Below are positions 43,895-53,316 of a stretch of 61,717 nt of DNA, one piece after another; position 1 is the stretch's first letter; every line of letters begins with the position of its first letter. Origin of the DNA: Halothece sp964463655 (GTDB lineage Bacteria > Cyanobacteriota > Cyanobacteriia > Cyanobacteriales > Rubidibacteraceae); NCBI GenBank assembly GCA_964463655.1, contig CAYXDG010000010.1:1-61717 (forward strand), written 5' to 3'. A model generated the notes under the pieces. It saw nothing but the letters and a program-made list of their open reading frames with translations. It searched no databases and was not told where the DNA came from. The position numbers were made by a program, and so were the translations under genes.

Positions 43895-44038
43895 TTAGCG
43901 ATAGCGACGAGAACCATGCTCTTCAACTGGGATAGGAATTGGCTCTGGCTCTGGTTCCATTTCTGGACCGAGTAAAAGCTCAATTAGTTTGCGAGCCCAA
44001 TCTTTTAATCTTTCTAGCGCTTCTTCGATATGTTGCAT
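43895..44038 (-). CDS. Small conserved-looking protein with a Pro-Glu repeat, unknown function
   Basis: A 47-residue product starting at MQHIEEALERLKDWARKLIE, an amphipathic helix, followed by LLGPEMEPEPEPIPIPVEE and a basic end. A longer frame reaches back to 44167 but its extra 43 residues (several Cys and Lys) look uncharacteristic. I place the start at 44038, which has a GGAG element upstream. I know of similar short helix-plus-PE proteins near aroQ in cyanobacteria, but assign no function. It precedes aroQ by 21 nt. Confidence 0.5.
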   Translation of the reverse strand: MQHIEEALERLKDWARKLIELLLGPEMEPEPEPIPIPVEEHGSRRYR

Positions 44039-44265
44039 TGAACAAATGGCTCCTATGAGACCTTTTTCCAACTTTTTAGAAGTTTCAGCCTTAAAGACTT
44101 CACTCCTTCGGCATAAACGGAGACAAGCAACCGTTCCACCTTTTATTTTAACTAATGACATGAACAACTAGCTTTCGCAGCCATCTGTTTTATGTAATTA
44201 TGTTAAGTTTAACATACTTTCTTTGAAGACTTTTTCACTAAGACATGGGTTTGTGTAAGGAATGA

Positions 44266-45162
44266 TTAATGATTAATGATCAATTCTTGAATCCATTTTT
44301 GCACGATCGGATTAACTTCTTCTGGAGCTTCATCTTGGGGGCAATGTCCCAAACCAGGAAGCGAGATAAACTCTTGCACAGAGGGATACTTGGCTAATTC
44401 TTCCCCCAGCGCGATCGGTTCCCAAGGGTCATCACTGCCCCATAAAATTAATGTTGGACAGTTTAATTGAGGTAACAAGTCTTCAGGAAGGGGTCCTTGA
44501 GAATAGTTGGTAAACGCAACAAAAACATCGGCTGCACCTTCATCTTTTGCGGGAGTGAGTAACATTGCCACTAATTCATCCGTGACGGCTTCAGTGCGTT
44601 TGTAGGCTTCTTTTAAGACATTTCGCACAGTTTTCGGTTTAGCTAGTTGACTAAAAAAGAAACGACCCATCGGAGGATAACTTAATAATTTTTGGGCAAT
44701 GGGGGCACCATAGCGACGATACCAAGGGAGGGTTTGTCGTTTCCGTTCATGAAGTAATCTTAAAGAAATATTAATATTTATCACCGCGATCGCGATCTCA
44801 GGTCGCATCACAACAGCTTGCATCGCAGCAATACACCCGATCGAGTTTCCCACTAAAATAACAGGAGTGCCAACCACCTCTTGGCAAAAATCAGCAATTT
44901 GCTCCCCCCAGGTTTCAAAGGTATAATCAATTTCAGTCTTAGGTTTGGGCTTGGCTGAACCGCCAAAACCAATTAAATCCAGAGCATAACAGCGAAATGA
45001 TTCCCCCCACACAGGCAAATTTTTGCGCCAATGTCCTGAAGATGCGCCAAACCCATGCACACAGACGATCGCGCTTCCCGCTTCTCCACAATGGCGATAA
45101 GTAATAGGATAACCACGCCAGTGCCAAGTTTTAATTTCTGTTACTGTTTCTGATAATGTCAT
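44266..45162 (-). CDS. Alpha/beta-fold hydrolase
   Basis: A 298-residue enzyme. The oxyanion-hole loop is VCVHGFGASSGHW, the nucleophile elbow is VGNSIGC with Ser107, and the late acid and histidine are in LWGSDDPWEP and LPGLGHCPQDEAP. All three catalytic residues are present, so an esterase, lipase or C-C bond hydrolase activity is likely. The cap (around residues 135-210, with LPWYRRYGAPIAQKLL) resembles those of chloroplast and cyanobacterial hydrolases in pigment and quinone pathways, but the substrate cannot be assigned. The gene is divergent from the GH13 gene with a 93-nt gap. Confidence 0.88.
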   Translation of the reverse strand: MTLSETVTEIKTWHWRGYPITYRHCGEAGSAIVCVHGFGASSGHWRKNLPVWGESFRCYALDLIGFGGSAKPKPKTEIDYTFETWGEQIADFCQEVVGTPVILVGNSIGCIAAMQAVVMRPEIAIAVININISLRLLHERKRQTLPWYRRYGAPIAQKLLSYPPMGRFFFSQLAKPKTVRNVLKEAYKRTEAVTDELVAMLLTPAKDEGAADVFVAFTNYSQGPLPEDLLPQLNCPTLILWGSDDPWEPIALGEELAKYPSVQEFISLPGLGHCPQDEAPEEVNPIVQKWIQELIINH

Positions 45163-45255
45163 CGTAATTTGTCAAGATATACTAAATAATTTGTAACAAA
45201 AAAGCAGAGGCAGAGACCAGTACAATGTGGAGAGACGACAGAAACCGCAACGCTT

Positions 45256-46710
45256 ATGTCAATTCAAACCCCAGATTGGGTCAAAAACGCTGTGTTTTAT
45301 CAAATTTTCCCCGATCGCTTTGCCAAAGGACAACCCCCAAACACTTCACCAGTTTGGCAAACCGTACAATTTGAAGCATGGGACGCAGCGCCAACCTTAC
45401 AAGGATATAAAGGGGGAAATCTCTGGGGAGTGATTGAAAAGCTGGATTATTTGCAAGATTTGGGCATTACTGCCATTTATTTTACACCCATTTTTCAGTC
45501 TGCTTGCAATCATCGCTATCACACCCACGATTATTATCGCGTCGATCCTATTTTAGGGGGAAATGAAGCCCTACAAGCTCTTTTAAGAGCAGCCCATCAG
45601 AGGAAGATGAAAGTTATTTTAGATGGGGTGTTTAATCATGCCAGTCGGGGCTTTTTCTACTTTAACGACATTTTGGAAAATGGCCCCTATTCTCCTTGGG
45701 TGGATTGGTTTAAGATTCTCGATTGGCCTGTTTGTGCTTATGATGGCAATTTTCCCGCCAATTATGCCAGTTGGGTGGGAAATCGGGCGCTTCCCCAGTT
45801 TAACCATGAAAATCCTGATGCGCGAGAATATATTATGCGGGTGGGAGAATATTGGTTACAACAAGGAATTGATGGCTGGCGGTTAGATGTTCCTTTTGAG
45901 ATTACAGTTGCAGGATTTTGGGAAGAGTTTCGCGAGAGGGTGAAAGCAATTAATCCGATCGCGTATATTGTGGGGGAAGTGTGGGGAGATTCGAGACAGT
46001 GGTTAGATGGAAAACAGTTTGATGGGGTGATGAATTATGTGTTTACTGGCTCAACCATTGCCTTTACAGCAGGATTGCGGGTCGATCGCGCTTTAGTGGA
46101 ACAACCTGAATATAAACCCTATCCTCCTCAAGATGCAACAGAATACGCGCAAAATATTGAAACCTTGTTGAGGATGTATCCTTGGGAGATTCAGCAAACC
46201 CAGTTAAATCTTCTCGCTAGTCACGACACCGCACGCTTATTAAGCATTGCCCAAGGCGATCGCGCCAGTGTTAAACTTGCCACAATGCTATTGTTGACCT
46301 TTCCAGGGGCCCCTTGTATTTATTATGGGGATGAAGTAGGATTATTCGGTGGACTTGATCCTGATTCTCGGCGTAGTTTCCCCCCCAAAGAAGAATGGGA
46401 CGAAGAATTATTACAATGGCATCAAGATTTAATTGGCTTACGTCATCGTTATCCAGCCTTACGTACAGGGGATTATCAACTGGTTTATGCAGAAGAATGG
46501 GTTTATGTGTTTGGGCGATCGCTGTCTGAATCAGAATTAATGATTGCGGTTAATGCTGGGGTTGAATCAACAGAAGTCAAGATTTCCCTTGAGACATTCC
46601 ATCAACTGCCCGATCGCCTGTTGTTCGGGAATGTTAACTGGCAAGGGGACAATGAGCAACTGGTTTTGAGTTTACCCCCTCGTCAAGGTTGTATTTTGAG
46701 CAACCATTAA
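45256..46710 (+). CDS. Glycoside hydrolase family 13 (alpha-amylase/neopullulanase-like)
   Basis: A 484-residue cytosolic (no signal peptide) (beta/alpha)8 enzyme. Conserved region I is DGVFNH, region II GWRLDVPFE with nucleophile Asp211, region III VGEVWGD with acid/base Glu241, and region IV LASHDTARL with Asp324. IGITAIYFTPIFQSACNHRY and HTHDYYRVDPILGG match the neopullulanase/cyclomaltodextrinase subfamilies, but the N-terminal dimerisation domain of those enzymes is absent. It would hydrolyse alpha-1,4 (perhaps 1,6) glucans, probably in storage-glycogen or maltodextrin turnover. Its last 4 nt overlap the convergent SDR gene. Confidence 0.92.
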   Translation: MSIQTPDWVKNAVFYQIFPDRFAKGQPPNTSPVWQTVQFEAWDAAPTLQGYKGGNLWGVIEKLDYLQDLGITAIYFTPIFQSACNHRYHTHDYYRVDPILGGNEALQALLRAAHQRKMKVILDGVFNHASRGFFYFNDILENGPYSPWVDWFKILDWPVCAYDGNFPANYASWVGNRALPQFNHENPDAREYIMRVGEYWLQQGIDGWRLDVPFEITVAGFWEEFRERVKAINPIAYIVGEVWGDSRQWLDGKQFDGVMNYVFTGSTIAFTAGLRVDRALVEQPEYKPYPPQDATEYAQNIETLLRMYPWEIQQTQLNLLASHDTARLLSIAQGDRASVKLATMLLLTFPGAPCIYYGDEVGLFGGLDPDSRRSFPPKEEWDEELLQWHQDLIGLRHRYPALRTGDYQLVYAEEWVYVFGRSLSESELMIAVNAGVESTEVKISLETFHQLPDRLLFGNVNWQGDNEQLVLSLPPRQGCILSNH

Positions 46711-47681
46711 ATTTTTGGAGAAGGTAAAATCCCTAAAATCAGAAGAAACCAAGGCACTTTAAAATCTGGAATCAGGGCAAAATAGTTTCTTAAAGCAGGG
46801 ACAGCAGAAGGAAGAATAAATCGCAGCGATCGCAGCGAAGCCGGCTGATTTCCCTCTTGATCGCTGATACCATAACGTTGAGCGACTTCTGCAACCACCT
46901 GCACTTTTCCTGTTAAAGATTGTACATTAGGAAGGCTGGCCAATTTCGCAATCACTCGTCCTGTCAGGAGAGGGGTTTCCCAGTTAAAGCGATCGCGCAA
47001 CACACTCGCTTGCGGATTCAGGTTGTCTTCTTCTTGCATCTGGTCAGCAAACTGACTAAATTGTTCCGTACCCACAATCCCTGGCCAAATCGCTACAGAA
47101 GTAATGCCATCGGCTTTTAACTCCCTTGCCATTTCCGCAGCCAGGCGATCGCAACCCGCTTTTCCCACCCCATAAGCAGTGCCAAAAATGGGCGACATTC
47201 CCCCCCAAGAGGAAATTGTACAAATTAACCCCTGTTGGCGCTTTTGCATCATTCGGACGGCAAAAATACTGGCTACATAATGACTGCGTAATCCCACATT
47301 AGTCACGTTATCCCATAAACTTGGGTCATGTTTCCAGAATGGGCTTCCTGAAGCAGACGCGATCGCCTGCACTCCTGCAAAGGCATTATTGACTAAAAGA
47401 TCAAGCTGTCCGTTTTGTTCCCTCTCAATTTGTTCAAATACCTGTTGCACTTGTCGATCGTCACTGTGATCAACTTGCACAGGAATCCCAACGCCACCCA
47501 CAGCCTCAACCGCAGCTTGAGTCTCTCTGAGATTGCCCATTTGCTCTCCCTCAGCGCTGAGAGTGCGACCTGTCATGTAAACGGTTGCCCCTGCTTCCCC
47601 TAAGCTAATCGCGATTCCTTTCCCAATTCCTCGTGTAGCCCCAGTGACAAGAGCGACTTTTTTATTGAGAGATTTTATCAT
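46707..47681 (-). CDS. Classical short-chain dehydrogenase/reductase
   Basis: A 324-residue SDR. The cofactor site is VTGATRGIGKGIA (TGxxxGIG), NNAFAG replaces the usual NNAG, a serine-bearing ISSWGG block follows, and YGVGK is the YxxxK catalytic pair. Its Arg in YMTGRTLSAEG suggests NADP(H). The C-terminal extension of about 60 residues (ending FALIPDFKVPWFLL) is longer than in classical SDRs and partly hydrophobic, so membrane association is possible. The substrate is unknown. It is divergent from gatB. Confidence 0.88.
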   Translation of the reverse strand: MIKSLNKKVALVTGATRGIGKGIAISLGEAGATVYMTGRTLSAEGEQMGNLRETQAAVEAVGGVGIPVQVDHSDDRQVQQVFEQIEREQNGQLDLLVNNAFAGVQAIASASGSPFWKHDPSLWDNVTNVGLRSHYVASIFAVRMMQKRQQGLICTISSWGGMSPIFGTAYGVGKAGCDRLAAEMARELKADGITSVAIWPGIVGTEQFSQFADQMQEEDNLNPQASVLRDRFNWETPLLTGRVIAKLASLPNVQSLTGKVQVVAEVAQRYGISDQEGNQPASLRSLRFILPSAVPALRNYFALIPDFKVPWFLLILGILPSPKI

Positions 47682-47813
47682 AATTGCTCCTAAAATCTAT
47701 TAAGTAAGTACATAGAACAAGCGAGCAGCTTCCTTCTAGAGAAAGCGATCGCGCCTGAAAAACTCAACGATACAATAGAGAAAAAGTAGAACAAGAGCGT
47801 AACGGAGGTTTTC

Positions 47814-49301
47814 ATGACAACTGCTGCACCTGCTAAAACTGAATATGAAGCGGTGATTGGGTTAGAAACCCATTGTCAACTTAACACAGCTACGAAAATT
47901 TTTAGTCCCATCTCCACTGAGTTTGGTGTGCCTCCCAATACCAATGTCTCCCCGATCTGTCTTGGCTATCCTGGGGTGTTGCCCGTCTTAAACCAAAAAG
48001 TGCTAGAGTCTGCTGTCAAGACTGGACTCGCTCTAAATTGTCAAATTGCCCCCTACAGCAAGTTTGACCGCAAACACTATTTTTATGCAGATTTACCGAA
48101 AAATTATCAAATTTCTCAATATGATCTCCCGATCGCGGAACAGGGTTGGCTAGAAATTGAAATCGCTGAAAAACCAGGCAGTGATCCCATCCGCAAAAAA
48201 ATCGGCATTACTCGCCTACACATGGAAGAAGATGCGGGAAAATTGGTTCATGTGGGCAGCAATCGACTTTCAGGATCAACTCATTCCTTAGTAGATTTTA
48301 ACCGCGCTGGTGTCCCTTTAATGGAAATTGTCTCTGAACCAGACATCCGCACTGGAAAAGAAGCTGCCGAATACGCCCAAGAATTGCGTCGTATCGTCCG
48401 TTATTTGGGCGTGAGCGATGGTAATATGCAGGAAGGGTCTTTGCGCTGCGATGTGAATGTTTCTGTGCGTCCTGTGGGCAGTGATCAGTTTGGGACGAAG
48501 GTAGAAATTAAAAATCTGAACTCTTTCAGCGCGATCGAGAAAGCCATTGATTATGAGATTAAACGGCAAGTTAAGGCGATCGAGAATGGAGAAACCATCA
48601 GCCAAGAAACACGGCTTTGGGAAGAAGGCAGTCAATGCACCATCAGCATGAGAACTAAAGAAGGGTCAAGCGACTATCGTTATTTCCCTGAACCTGATCT
48701 TCCTCCCATTGAAGTTTCCAAAGCACAACTAGAAACATGGCAATCAGAACTACCTGAACTGCCAGCCGAGAAGCGCCATCGCTATCAAGAAGAACTGGGA
48801 CTCTCTGCTTATGATACCAATGTTTTAACCGACGATCGCGCCGTTGCGGAATATTTTGAAACCGCCGTGGCAAACGATGCCGATCCTAAACAAGTCGCCA
48901 ATTGGGTCACTCAAGACATTGCAGCCTATCTAAATGAGAATAAACTCAAAATCACAGAACTTCCCCTAAAACCAGAAGGGCTTGCCGAATTAGTCAATCT
49001 CATCGATCAAGGAACAATTAGTGGGAAAATTGCTAAAGAGATTCTTCCTGAATTACTAACTGATGGCGGATCGCCAAAAGCACTCGTAGAAAGCAAAGGC
49101 TTAACCCAAATTTCCGATCCCAAAGAGTTAGAAGAAATCATTGATAAAATCTTAGCAGATCACCCCTCAGAAGTAGAAAAATATCGCGGAGGGAAAAAGA
49201 AACTGCAAGGCTTCTTTGTCGGTCAAATTATGAAGCAAACCAGTGGACGGGCTGATCCAAAATTAACCAATCAACTGTTAGGGAAAAAACTAAACGCTTA
49301 G
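47814..49301 (+). CDS. gatB: Asp-tRNA(Asn)/Glu-tRNA(Gln) amidotransferase subunit B
   Basis: A 495-residue subunit of GatCAB, which amidates Glu-tRNA(Gln) (and Asp-tRNA(Asn)). The N-terminus (YEAVIGLETHCQLNTATKIF) is diagnostic, followed by YPGVLPVLN, KHYFYADLPKNYQISQYD, HMEEDAGKL and DFNRAGVPLMEIVSEPD. The YqeY-like helical and tail domains extend from about residue 300 to the end (KLQGFFVGQIMKQTSGRADP). A strong ribosome-binding site (GGAGG) precedes the ATG. GatA and GatC are encoded elsewhere. It stands alone between an SDR and a pseudogene. Confidence 0.97.
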   Translation: MTTAAPAKTEYEAVIGLETHCQLNTATKIFSPISTEFGVPPNTNVSPICLGYPGVLPVLNQKVLESAVKTGLALNCQIAPYSKFDRKHYFYADLPKNYQISQYDLPIAEQGWLEIEIAEKPGSDPIRKKIGITRLHMEEDAGKLVHVGSNRLSGSTHSLVDFNRAGVPLMEIVSEPDIRTGKEAAEYAQELRRIVRYLGVSDGNMQEGSLRCDVNVSVRPVGSDQFGTKVEIKNLNSFSAIEKAIDYEIKRQVKAIENGETISQETRLWEEGSQCTISMRTKEGSSDYRYFPEPDLPPIEVSKAQLETWQSELPELPAEKRHRYQEELGLSAYDTNVLTDDRAVAEYFETAVANDADPKQVANWVTQDIAAYLNENKLKITELPLKPEGLAELVNLIDQGTISGKIAKEILPELLTDGGSPKALVESKGLTQISDPKELEEIIDKILADHPSEVEKYRGGKKKLQGFFVGQIMKQTSGRADPKLTNQLLGKKLNA

Positions 49302-49313
49302 CTAATTGATGAT

Positions 49314-49330
49314 GGTGGGCATTGCCCACC
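49314..49330. repeat. Perfect 7-bp stem repeat after gatB
   Basis: GGTGGGC-ATT-GCCCACC forms a perfect hairpin 12 nt after the gatB stop, followed by CTACG. The GGTGGGCAxxGCCCACC sequence recurs in many cyanobacterial genomes as a dispersed repeat. It may also end gatB transcription, although no U run follows. Confidence 0.55.
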
Positions 49331-49407
49331 CTACGATTTCTGCCTTGAAAGCAGCCAAGTGTAATCATCTGTATCTGATAATCCCGATCGCATTCCAAGA
49401 AGATTCT

Positions 49408-49987
49408 TTAAAATCCCATAATAGAGATTGAATGAACATTTAATTTTTTGGTTTCTTTTTCGTTTTTAGAAGGTTTTAGCAGTTCATCAAAAATTTCAAA
49501 GGCTTGCTCATCAAACGCATAATCCATCACTAACAAAACAGGCTTTTCTTGTTCTAAATATTTGCGATCGAGTGAGATTTCTGGACTGAGTTGATTAAGG
49601 GGTAATAAAGCCAGATCAAACAATTGTACTGGAATATTTGTCCCAGCGCGATCGGGCAAATAAGACATTCCATGTTGTTGTGCAAACTCCACAATTTGTG
49701 CATTGAGGTCTTCATTTTCTGGAAGGTTTAATTCCCTGGCAATTTCTTCGATTGTACATAAAAGTTAAATGGGTCAAAATATCATAAATCTCGCTACGTC
49801 CCCTTGTCACTTCCACAAGCATGGTTTCCTCGTCAATGCGATAACAGTTGCGACGACGTTTAGCAGGAATAATTTTTTCAAACCCTGAATCTCCATAACC
49901 TTCAGCAGCGACTAGCTTCACAAAACGACACTTTTCAATTCCTCTGGGGAGGCGATCGATCACATAGACTAAGCCATTGAGTTCCAC
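49408..49987 (-). pseudogene. Frameshifted, doubly truncated remnant of a gene of the family that resembles AMP-nucleosidase-associated DUF6909
   Basis: Two minus-strand frames encode one protein in order. The first (49987 to 49712) has ELNGLVYVIDRLPRGIEKCR, PAKRRRNCYRIDEE and TRGRSEIYDILTHLTF. A shift near 49757 leads to IARELNLPENEDLNAQIVEF and then VLLVMDYAFDEQAFEIFDEL, which ends at SISIMGF and a stop. Relatives known to me begin well before the first block and continue after SISIMG into a glycine-rich block. Both ends are therefore missing. The family name is from memory and unverified. No functional product is likely. Confidence 0.65.
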
Positions 49988-50221
49988 TTTTTCAGAATCA
50001 GCACCTTATCTTGATAGTTTGCTCTCAATACTATTTATCTAATGGTTTTTATTGAAAAATACTATAGAAGTATTAAATTCTCCCTTAGTCCTGTTAAAAG
50101 GGCGTTTGAACCAGGATTGCACTAAATGAGATCAGAATTATTTACCATTGATTTCAACAACGAATAAGGGTAAAGTAAGAAAGCCTATTCAAATTAAAAC
50201 TGATCTTTTGACATTAAATTA

Positions 50222-50914
50222 ATGAAACAAATTTATCAAACTCAACTCAAACAAGGCAAAGATTTGATAGTCACCACTGTTGCAACAATCGGTTTCAGTC
50301 TGATGATTACCTTGCCCGCAATGGCGCAAGAATTTAAGCCCAAGGAAGCTGGAGATATTTTAATTCGCTTACGAGGAATCGGTGTCATTCCTGATGAAAA
50401 TGGAGACCTAAGTGTTGGTGGCAGTGACATTTCTGGGGATGTTGAAATTGATGATGCGTTTGTTCCTGAGTTAGACTTTAGCTACTTCATCACCGACAAG
50501 ATTGCTTTAGAATTGATTTTAGCCACGAATCGCCATGATGTCGAAGCGGTTGGTACTCCTTTAGGAGATGCTGACTTAGGAGAGGTGCAGTTGCTCCCAC
50601 CAACGTTAACCTTGCAGTATCATCCTTTACCAGATCAGCGCCTCAGTCCTTATGTCGGTGCAGGGATTAACTATACAATCTTTTTTGATGAAGAAGATGG
50701 AGACGCAACCAGCATTGATTATGAGAATCGTTTTGGCTTCGCGTTACAAGCGGGTGTCGATTATGCTCTTTCTGGGAATTGGTCGCTCAATTTGGATATT
50801 AAGAAAATATTTCTTAACACAGATGTTGAAACAACCGTCGGTGGAGTCGATATTGATGCGGATGTAGATATTGATCCCTGGATCATTGGGATTGGGGTTG
50901 GCTATCGATTTTAA
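50222..50914 (+). CDS. OmpW-family outer membrane beta-barrel protein
   Basis: A 230-residue protein with a signal peptide (TTVATIGFSLMITLPAMAQ) and an eight-stranded barrel pattern. DILIRLRGIGVIPDENGDL, FVPELDFSYFITDKIALELI, LPPTLTLQYHPLPDQRLSPYVGAG, ALQAGVDYALSGNWSLNLDI and a terminal GIGVGYRF are typical OmpW blocks, with the aromatic last residue required for outer-membrane assembly. OmpW forms a hydrophobic-channel pore for small lipophilic molecules. It has its own 234-nt upstream region and stands as a single gene. Confidence 0.92.
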   Translation: MKQIYQTQLKQGKDLIVTTVATIGFSLMITLPAMAQEFKPKEAGDILIRLRGIGVIPDENGDLSVGGSDISGDVEIDDAFVPELDFSYFITDKIALELILATNRHDVEAVGTPLGDADLGEVQLLPPTLTLQYHPLPDQRLSPYVGAGINYTIFFDEEDGDATSIDYENRFGFALQAGVDYALSGNWSLNLDIKKIFLNTDVETTVGGVDIDADVDIDPWIIGIGVGYRF

Positions 50915-50954
50915 AGCAAAGCAGCGATCGCCAAAAAAATCCCCAACTTATGGG

Positions 50955-51254
50955 TCAAAATGGGGTTAGAATTCGCAACATTTGACGAATTTGTAAGAGA
51001 AAAATCACTTCTTGCACCCTGGGGTTTAATTGGGGAGGATAGGGAGATTCTGCTAATTCTGCTTGTAATAGTGCATATTCGGCTGGAGTTAAGGGTTTCC
51101 CATCAATCGGCGATCGCGCTTCCAAAATAATTTCGGTGCGTAGCACTTCTTCTGGGGTATCTTCAGGAGGGGGAAGGGCAACACTTGGCGCAGTGATGCT
51201 AACGGAAGTTAAACTAATGCTGATTAGGTATTCCCAGAGTTTTAATCGTTTCAT
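50955..51254 (-). CDS. Small secreted protein of a cyanobacterial family, unknown function
   Basis: A 99-residue product. The N-terminus is a signal peptide or anchor (LWEYLISISLTSVSITAPSVA), followed by PPPEDTPEEVLRTEIILEA and RSPIDGKPLTPAEYALLQAE, a pattern I have met in small cyanobacterial proteins. A short helical end contains VIFLLQIRQML. It converges with the OmpW gene. No role can be deduced; periplasmic or thylakoid-lumen location is likely. Confidence 0.6.
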   Translation of the reverse strand: MKRLKLWEYLISISLTSVSITAPSVALPPPEDTPEEVLRTEIILEARSPIDGKPLTPAEYALLQAELAESPYPPQLNPRVQEVIFLLQIRQMLRILTPF

Positions 51255-51346
51255 CTAATCTTGATTTTTAGTTTAGAGTAAAGCTCGATCGACCAAGTAG
51301 AGCATAGCAAAACTCAACCAAAACAGTAACCAGTTATCAATGATCA

Positions 51347-52288
51347 ATGATGATTACCTATAGTCCAGCCTACACCATTGTTCCCACTTATGAATGTTTT
51401 AATCACTGTTCCTACTGCAATTTTCGCACCGATCCCAAACAAGACACTTGGTTAAGTTTAGAAGCAGCAAAACAACGTTTATTGTCTCTCCAAAACCAAG
51501 GAATCTGGGAAATTTTAATTCTCTCAGGAGAAGTGCCTCCTAACTCCTCCAGACGAAGCGCTTGGTTTAATCATATTTATCATCTCTGTGAATTAGCTTT
51601 AGACTTAGGTTTTCTTCCTCATACTAACGTCGGGCCACTTGCTTATTCTGAGATGAAACAACTCAAAGAAGTCAATGTTTCAATGGGGTTAATGCTAGAA
51701 CAAATCACCCCAAAACTTTTAGAAACCGTTCATAAACACGCACCGAGTAAACAGCCAGAAGTGAGATTACAACAGTTAGCTTTTGCGGGAGAATTAAAGA
51801 TTCCTTTTACCACAGGGATTTTATTAGGGATTGGGGAAACTGAAGCTGATTGGTGGCAGAGTTTGAGGGCGATCGCGCAGCAACATCAAACTTGGGGACA
51901 TATTCAAGAAGTTATCTTACAACCACACCGCTTAGGCAGCAAACAAAGCTGGACAAAAGATGGATTTAATCTCGAAGAATTTCCGAAACTCATTGCAACC
52001 GCTCGTCAGATTTTACCCTCAGAAATAGCCATTCAAATTCCTCCTAATTTAATCTCAGATTCGCAATTTTTACTCACTTGTTTAGAAGCTGGTGTCACGG
52101 ATTTAGGGGGAATTGGTGTTCTGGATGAAGTCAACCCAGATTATCCCCATCTCCATCCTGATTCTTTACAAGAAATTTTAAAGCAAGGAAACTGGACACT
52201 ACAACCCAGACTTCCTGTTTATCCTCAATATGATGCTTGGTTATCCCCACAATTACAATGGATAGTGCAGAACTTTAGAAATGTCTAG
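51347..52288 (+). CDS. cofG: Radical SAM FO synthase subunit CofG
   Basis: A 313-residue radical SAM enzyme. The 4Fe-4S motif is CFNHCSYC, a CX3CX2C motif at Cys17, Cys21 and Cys24. EILILSGEVPPNSSR, HTNVGPLAYSEM, GMLLEQITPKLLE-type strands and TTGILLGIGETEADWWQSL follow as in CofG. It is half of 7,8-didemethyl-8-hydroxy-5-deazariboflavin (FO) synthase, which in cyanobacteria supplies the antenna of 8-HDF photolyase. CofH is not in the window. The downstream gloA reading frame overlaps it only if translated from an upstream ATG. Confidence 0.93.
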   Translation: MMITYSPAYTIVPTYECFNHCSYCNFRTDPKQDTWLSLEAAKQRLLSLQNQGIWEILILSGEVPPNSSRRSAWFNHIYHLCELALDLGFLPHTNVGPLAYSEMKQLKEVNVSMGLMLEQITPKLLETVHKHAPSKQPEVRLQQLAFAGELKIPFTTGILLGIGETEADWWQSLRAIAQQHQTWGHIQEVILQPHRLGSKQSWTKDGFNLEEFPKLIATARQILPSEIAIQIPPNLISDSQFLLTCLEAGVTDLGGIGVLDEVNPDYPHLHPDSLQEILKQGNWTLQPRLPVYPQYDAWLSPQLQWIVQNFRNV

Positions 52289-52304
52289 AGAAACAGAAGA
52301 ACAA

Positions 52305-52700
52305 ATGCGTATCCTTCACACCATGCTCCGAGTAAGCGATCTCGATCGCTCTATTGCTTTTTACACCGAAGTTCTAGGGATGCAACTCTTGCGTCAGAAA
52401 GATTATCCAGGTGGACGCTTCACCTTAGCCTTTGTTGGCTATGGCCCAGAATCAGAGGGAGCAGTGATTGAACTTACTCATAATTGGGACACCCAAAGTT
52501 ATGATCTAGGCAGTGGCTATGGTCATATCGCTCTAGAAGTCGATGATGCCTACAAAGCCTGTGCTGACATTAAGGCAATTGGCGGAAATGTTACCCGTGA
52601 AGCAGGTCCGATGAAGCATGGCACAACGGTCATTGCTTTTGTTGAAGACCCAGACGGCTACAAAATTGAGCTAATTCAGAAAAAACAGTTAGTTGAATGA
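52305..52700 (+). CDS. gloA: Lactoylglutathione lyase (glyoxalase I)
   Basis: A 131-residue enzyme converting the methylglyoxal-glutathione hemithioacetal to lactoylglutathione. I start it at MRILHTMLRVSDLDRSIAFY, equivalent to the Escherichia coli N-terminus, in preference to an ATG 24 nt upstream that overlaps cofG. Metal ligands are His5, Glu in AVIELTH, His in YGHIALEV and Glu in YKIELIQ, one per beta-alpha-beta module, so the Ni/Co-type class is expected. Length and motifs are complete. It follows cofG closely. Confidence 0.95.
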   Translation: MRILHTMLRVSDLDRSIAFYTEVLGMQLLRQKDYPGGRFTLAFVGYGPESEGAVIELTHNWDTQSYDLGSGYGHIALEVDDAYKACADIKAIGGNVTREAGPMKHGTTVIAFVEDPDGYKIELIQKKQLVE

Positions 52701-52779
52701 AAATCTCCTACAAATATTCTGTTAATGCTTCGCTAAAATTACCATAGAATCTAATATTTTTTGGGTGTTGAGGAGAAAA

Positions 52780-53283
52780 ATGAATTACTTAAAAGTCTTA
52801 CTGACAACAGCAACAGTAACGACAACGTTTTGGCTAACTTCAGACAGTGCTTGGGCCCAAGCTGCTTATGGAAGCTATATGGGCGTGGGTGTGACCTACG
52901 GTGCTTCAGAAGATGATAACAATCAAGGTGAACAAATTGGCGGAGTCATTGGAATCCGCTACAAGTTTTTAGAAACTCCGATCTCACTGCGAGTTCAGAG
53001 TCTGATTGGGGCAGGAACGGCGATTGTCCCCACGATTTCTTATGATTTCGCGCTCAATTGGCAGACAGATGCTTATTTGGGGGCGGGTGTCGCTTTTGCA
53101 ACGGGAGAGTCTCCTTCCCCTGTGGGAGATAAAACCAGTGTGGTCATTCAGCCAGGGATTGATTATATGATTCCCAATAGTAACACGGTGTTATTTGGTA
53201 ATGCGATCGTTGCCCTCGATGCTTATCGAGAAGGAAGTAATGCTGCTTTCTCCTTACAAGGAGGAGTCGGGTTACAATTTTAA
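52780..53283 (+). CDS. Small outer-membrane beta-barrel protein, unknown function
   Basis: A 167-residue product. The start is ATG 52780, with GAGGAG five bases upstream. A signal peptide (LTTATVTTTFWLTSDSAWAQ) precedes alternating hydrophobic strands rich in Gly and aromatic residues (GVGVTYGASE, GVIGIRYKFLETPISLRVQS, ISYDFALNWQTDAYLGAG), ending in LQGGVGLQF, an outer-membrane C-terminal signature. No characterised family is recognised. It lies between gloA and glcD on the same strand. Confidence 0.75.
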   Translation: MNYLKVLLTTATVTTTFWLTSDSAWAQAAYGSYMGVGVTYGASEDDNNQGEQIGGVIGIRYKFLETPISLRVQSLIGAGTAIVPTISYDFALNWQTDAYLGAGVAFATGESPSPVGDKTSVVIQPGIDYMIPNSNTVLFGNAIVALDAYREGSNAAFSLQGGVGLQF

Positions 53284-53316
53284 TGAATAGATTCTCATCA
53301 TTATTCCTCAGAAAAT

